Positions 61,916 to 64,000 of a DNA stretch of 64,000 nucleotides are shown here, one piece after another. Source of the stretch: an uncultured Myxococcales bacterium (GTDB lineage Bacteria; Myxococcota_A; Polyangia; Polyangiales; Polyangiaceae); assembly GCA_937949945.1 (NCBI GenBank), contig CALFEQ010000111.1, positions 20,911 to 84,910 on the forward strand. Direction: 5' to 3'. How positions within the stretch are numbered: the stretch's first letter is position 1; each line of letters starts with the position of its first letter. The notes under the pieces were generated by a model. That model did not search any database, had not been told where the DNA came from, and saw only the letters and a list, made by a program, of their open reading frames with translations. Made by a program: the position numbers and the translations under genes.

Positions 61916-63943
61916 ATGCCGCTCCGCAAAGGCATCCGCCCTGCCTCCGTTCTCGTCCTCTTCGGGTCCGTGCTCGCGTGCGGATCGTCTCCTCCCAGCG
62001 CGCCGACCGCTCCGTCGCAGCCGGTCGCCGCGGCCGAGAAGGAGAGGCCCGTCGACCTGTCGCCCGTGGCGGAGCCGACGGATCTCGTCGCCCTCGGGCG
62101 TGTGAAGAAGGTCGAGTCCATCGTCTCGGTCGTCGGGAACTGGGCGCGGCTGCCCTTGCCCAACGGGAGCGAGCTCGTCCGCTCGATCGTGGACGACGAC
62201 GTGGCCGAGGTCGTCGACTTGTCGCAGCCGATCGACGCTGCCGTGCGGATGCCGTCTCGTCGCGGCAGCGCTCAGAACCCCGTGGCGGCCTTCGCCGTCG
62301 GCGTGAAGAGCTTCGAGAGCGCGAAGGCGAAGCTGGGCGAGCGGCACCGCCTCGTCCCCGGCGACAACGGCGAGCTGAAGGTCGAAGGGATCTTCCGGCG
62401 GCCGGGGAGCCGCGCCTCGTCGGCGGACGAGGTGCCGTCGTGGGACCTGGAGGAGGCCGACGTCGAGGAGGAGAAGAGCTGCGTGCTCGCGCACGCGGTC
62501 CCTCCGCCGGGTGGCGGTACGACGGCGGCCCGCCTCGTGTGCGGTCACGGCGACGGGCTCGAGCTGCTGGTTCCGTACCTGACGCGGACGATGCCGCGTC
62601 AGACGTGGCCGAGCGACGTGCACATCGAGTTTCGGCCCGCGGTGGTGCGCTCGGCGATCGCCGATGTCCGTGGCTTCATCCCGGTCCGCGCCCTGTTGGG
62701 GCAGGCGGGCCAGTCCGTCCGATCGCTCGTGGACCTCGTGGAGGCGTGGCTCGGCGAGGTCGTGGACATCGTGAACGACACCGAGCGGCTCTCGTTCGAC
62801 GCGCAGGTCGGAGACGGCGGCATCGATCTGACGACGCGCTTCGAGTTCCAGTCGAACACGAGCTTGTTCGCTCGTGCGATGACGGGCGCCGATCGCGCCG
62901 ACGTCGTGCCGCCGTCCTACTGGCATCTTCCGGCCGACACGGACAGCGCTTTCTTCACGCGCGGCTCGGACGCGAAGCTCTTCGACCGCCCGCGCGAGCT
63001 CGTCGCCGCCGTGCTGTCGGACGCGGCCGAGGCGGCGGGGATGCCGGAGGCGGAGCGGCGGAGCGTGCGCGATCTCGTCGCCGACCGGATCCTCTCGCTC
63101 TTCATGAACGGCGGGCCTGCGATCTACGCCAAGGGCTTCGATCACGCGGCCCTCGACAAGGCGCTCAAGACGCAGGCGGCCCTCGACGAGAACGACACCC
63201 CCGCTCAGTCGGAGGCGAAGAAGGCCATCGTCGAGCAGGTCGTCGGCTGGCACCTCTACCAAGTGAGCGAGCCGATCGCGAAGGTCGGGCCCGTCCTCAA
63301 GGATTGGTCGGCGCTGTGGAACCGCCCGTCGTTCGCGAAGTGGGCCAAGGGGACGCCCGCGGGGAGCTCGCTCCCGAAGATGCGCATCGCGCCGGCTCCG
63401 GCCGGGATCACCCTGCCGAAGGAGACCGTGCACCTCGAGATCTCGATCCCCCGCGACGACGTCGTGGACATGCGGCCCTCCGCGACGAAGTCGAAGGCCG
63501 GGCAGCCGAAGAAGGTGAAGCGCAGCCCGATCGTGGTGCACCTCTTCGCGGTCCCGGACGGAGGCGCCACGTGGCTCGCGTTCGGGCTCGACGGGAAGCT
63601 CGTGGCGCAGAAGGCCGCCGCGGCGCTCGCGAGCGCGCCGGACACGAACACGCTCGGCAAGGCGTCGGGTCACGAAGCGCTTCGTGAAGGGAAGCTCACC
63701 GCCGGCGGCATGATGACGCTGCGCGGCTTCGCCGTCTTCAGCGCGCTCGAAGACGGATCGAGCCCTCGCTCTCCGTTCAACCTCCTCTCCTCCCTCCCCA
63801 ACAAGGGAGCCACGCCGATCACGTTCACGAGCCAAGCGTCGGCGCCGTCCGCGGCCGCGAAGGGAGGCACGGCCACGAGCACGATGCACGTCTCGCGCGC
63901 CGTGATCGAGGACGCGATCAAGCTCGTGTTCAGCTCGTTGTGA
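61916..63943 (+). CDS. Large lipoprotein, unknown function
   Basis: The 675-residue product has signal SVLVLFGSVLA before the lipobox Cys and a short Pro/Ser linker. A long globular part with alternating helices and strands follows (for example YWHLPADTDSAFFTRGSDAK and VVHLFAVPDGGATWLAFGLD). The layout (two similar halves about residues 60-330 and 350-650) is reminiscent of DUF3352-like or other duplicated surface proteins, but I recognise no firm family. ATG 61916 gives the signal peptide. It is divergent from the helicase gene, and a heptad array follows its stop directly. Confidence 0.78.
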   Translation: MPLRKGIRPASVLVLFGSVLACGSSPPSAPTAPSQPVAAAEKERPVDLSPVAEPTDLVALGRVKKVESIVSVVGNWARLPLPNGSELVRSIVDDDVAEVVDLSQPIDAAVRMPSRRGSAQNPVAAFAVGVKSFESAKAKLGERHRLVPGDNGELKVEGIFRRPGSRASSADEVPSWDLEEADVEEEKSCVLAHAVPPPGGGTTAARLVCGHGDGLELLVPYLTRTMPRQTWPSDVHIEFRPAVVRSAIADVRGFIPVRALLGQAGQSVRSLVDLVEAWLGEVVDIVNDTERLSFDAQVGDGGIDLTTRFEFQSNTSLFARAMTGADRADVVPPSYWHLPADTDSAFFTRGSDAKLFDRPRELVAAVLSDAAEAAGMPEAERRSVRDLVADRILSLFMNGGPAIYAKGFDHAALDKALKTQAALDENDTPAQSEAKKAIVEQVVGWHLYQVSEPIAKVGPVLKDWSALWNRPSFAKWAKGTPAGSSLPKMRIAPAPAGITLPKETVHLEISIPRDDVVDMRPSATKSKAGQPKKVKRSPIVVHLFAVPDGGATWLAFGLDGKLVAQKAAAALASAPDTNTLGKASGHEALREGKLTAGGMMTLRGFAVFSALEDGSSPRSPFNLLSSLPNKGATPITFTSQASAPSAAAKGGTATSTMHVSRAVIEDAIKLVFSSL

Positions 63944-64000
63944 GGCTCCAGGCTCCAGGTGGGCGCGCTCCGCGCGCGTCCTCAGATGCTGAGGACTGAG
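63944..64000. repeat. Heptad repeats after last gene, running to window end
   Basis: Two GGCTCCA units (63944-63957) start right at the stop codon of the lipoprotein. GTCCTCA (63978-63984) and the reversed CTGAGGA plus CTGAG (63989-64000) follow, so both orientations occur here too. The array may continue beyond the window. Confidence 0.8.

Overview
The window is very GC-rich DNA with G/C at nearly every third codon position. It looks like a myxobacterial chromosome (Myxococcota, probably class Polyangia). The evidence is many Cys-lipoproteins, a Ser/Thr kinase with a periplasmic tail, an FHA-GAF sigma-54 activator, a CarF/TMEM189-type plasmalogen desaturase, a protease with a MYXO-CTERM-like tail, and a tandem-fused UvrA of about 1800 residues. 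I see no rRNA, tRNA, CRISPR array, prophage or insertion sequence. Most of the window is ordinary chromosome: housekeeping genes mixed with lineage-specific envelope proteins.

Layout. 1-9.7 kb: the end of a SurA-like protein, a BMP-type binding protein, a PfkB sugar kinase divergent from an ILVBL-like ThDP enzyme, a TerB-like protein, two abutting gene relics (LysR and methionine aminopeptidase), mutS2, and a ribbon-helix-helix/zinc protein behind an AT-rich promoter with stacked inverted repeats. 9.7-20 kb: an FHA/GAF/AAA+ sigma-54 activator, lipoproteins, gpsA, and a tightly packed run (lipoprotein, lepB with a long N-terminal extension, two more lipoproteins). 20-27 kb: a gap holding a scrap of aldehyde dehydrogenase, a beta-lactamase-fold lipoprotein, an intact aldehyde dehydrogenase with a 44-residue companion gene, a YkgJ-type cysteine-cluster gene coupled to a frameshifted partner, and a membrane methyltransferase. 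27-38 kb: the fused uvrA, a GlsB/YeaQ-type membrane protein, and a histidine kinase divergent from a Ser/Thr kinase. 38-52 kb: a CPBP protease, a HAD phosphatase, nadC-birA, a DUF4328 protein, a ureohydrolase, the CarF homologue, a DUF885 peptidase, a PGPGW protein, phosphofructokinase, a CBS protein and proS. 52-64 kb: a trypsin-like lipoprotein, an exported AAA-like protein without a P-loop, a broken DUF6178-like gene, a three-gene operon (TPR protein, alpha/beta hydrolase, homocysteine S-methyltransferase), a frameshifted lipoprotein, a Rep/UvrD helicase and a large lipoprotein.

The most unusual signals are: (1) a dispersed family of 7-bp tandem repeats (GGCTCCR and GTCCTCR) at five sites, all in gaps or at gene ends, one of them an inverted pair; (2) the exported AAA-like protein with an intact Walker B region but no P-loop; (3) the self-regulation-like architecture upstream of the ribbon-helix-helix/zinc protein; (4) a high number of relics and single frameshifts (LysR, MetAP, ALDH, DUF6178, an EGF-like lipoprotein, the YkgJ partner). 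The frameshifts are either real decay or residual sequencing errors, and reads would decide. I found no clear multi-gene system of a new kind. All family assignments come from reading motifs, not from searches.
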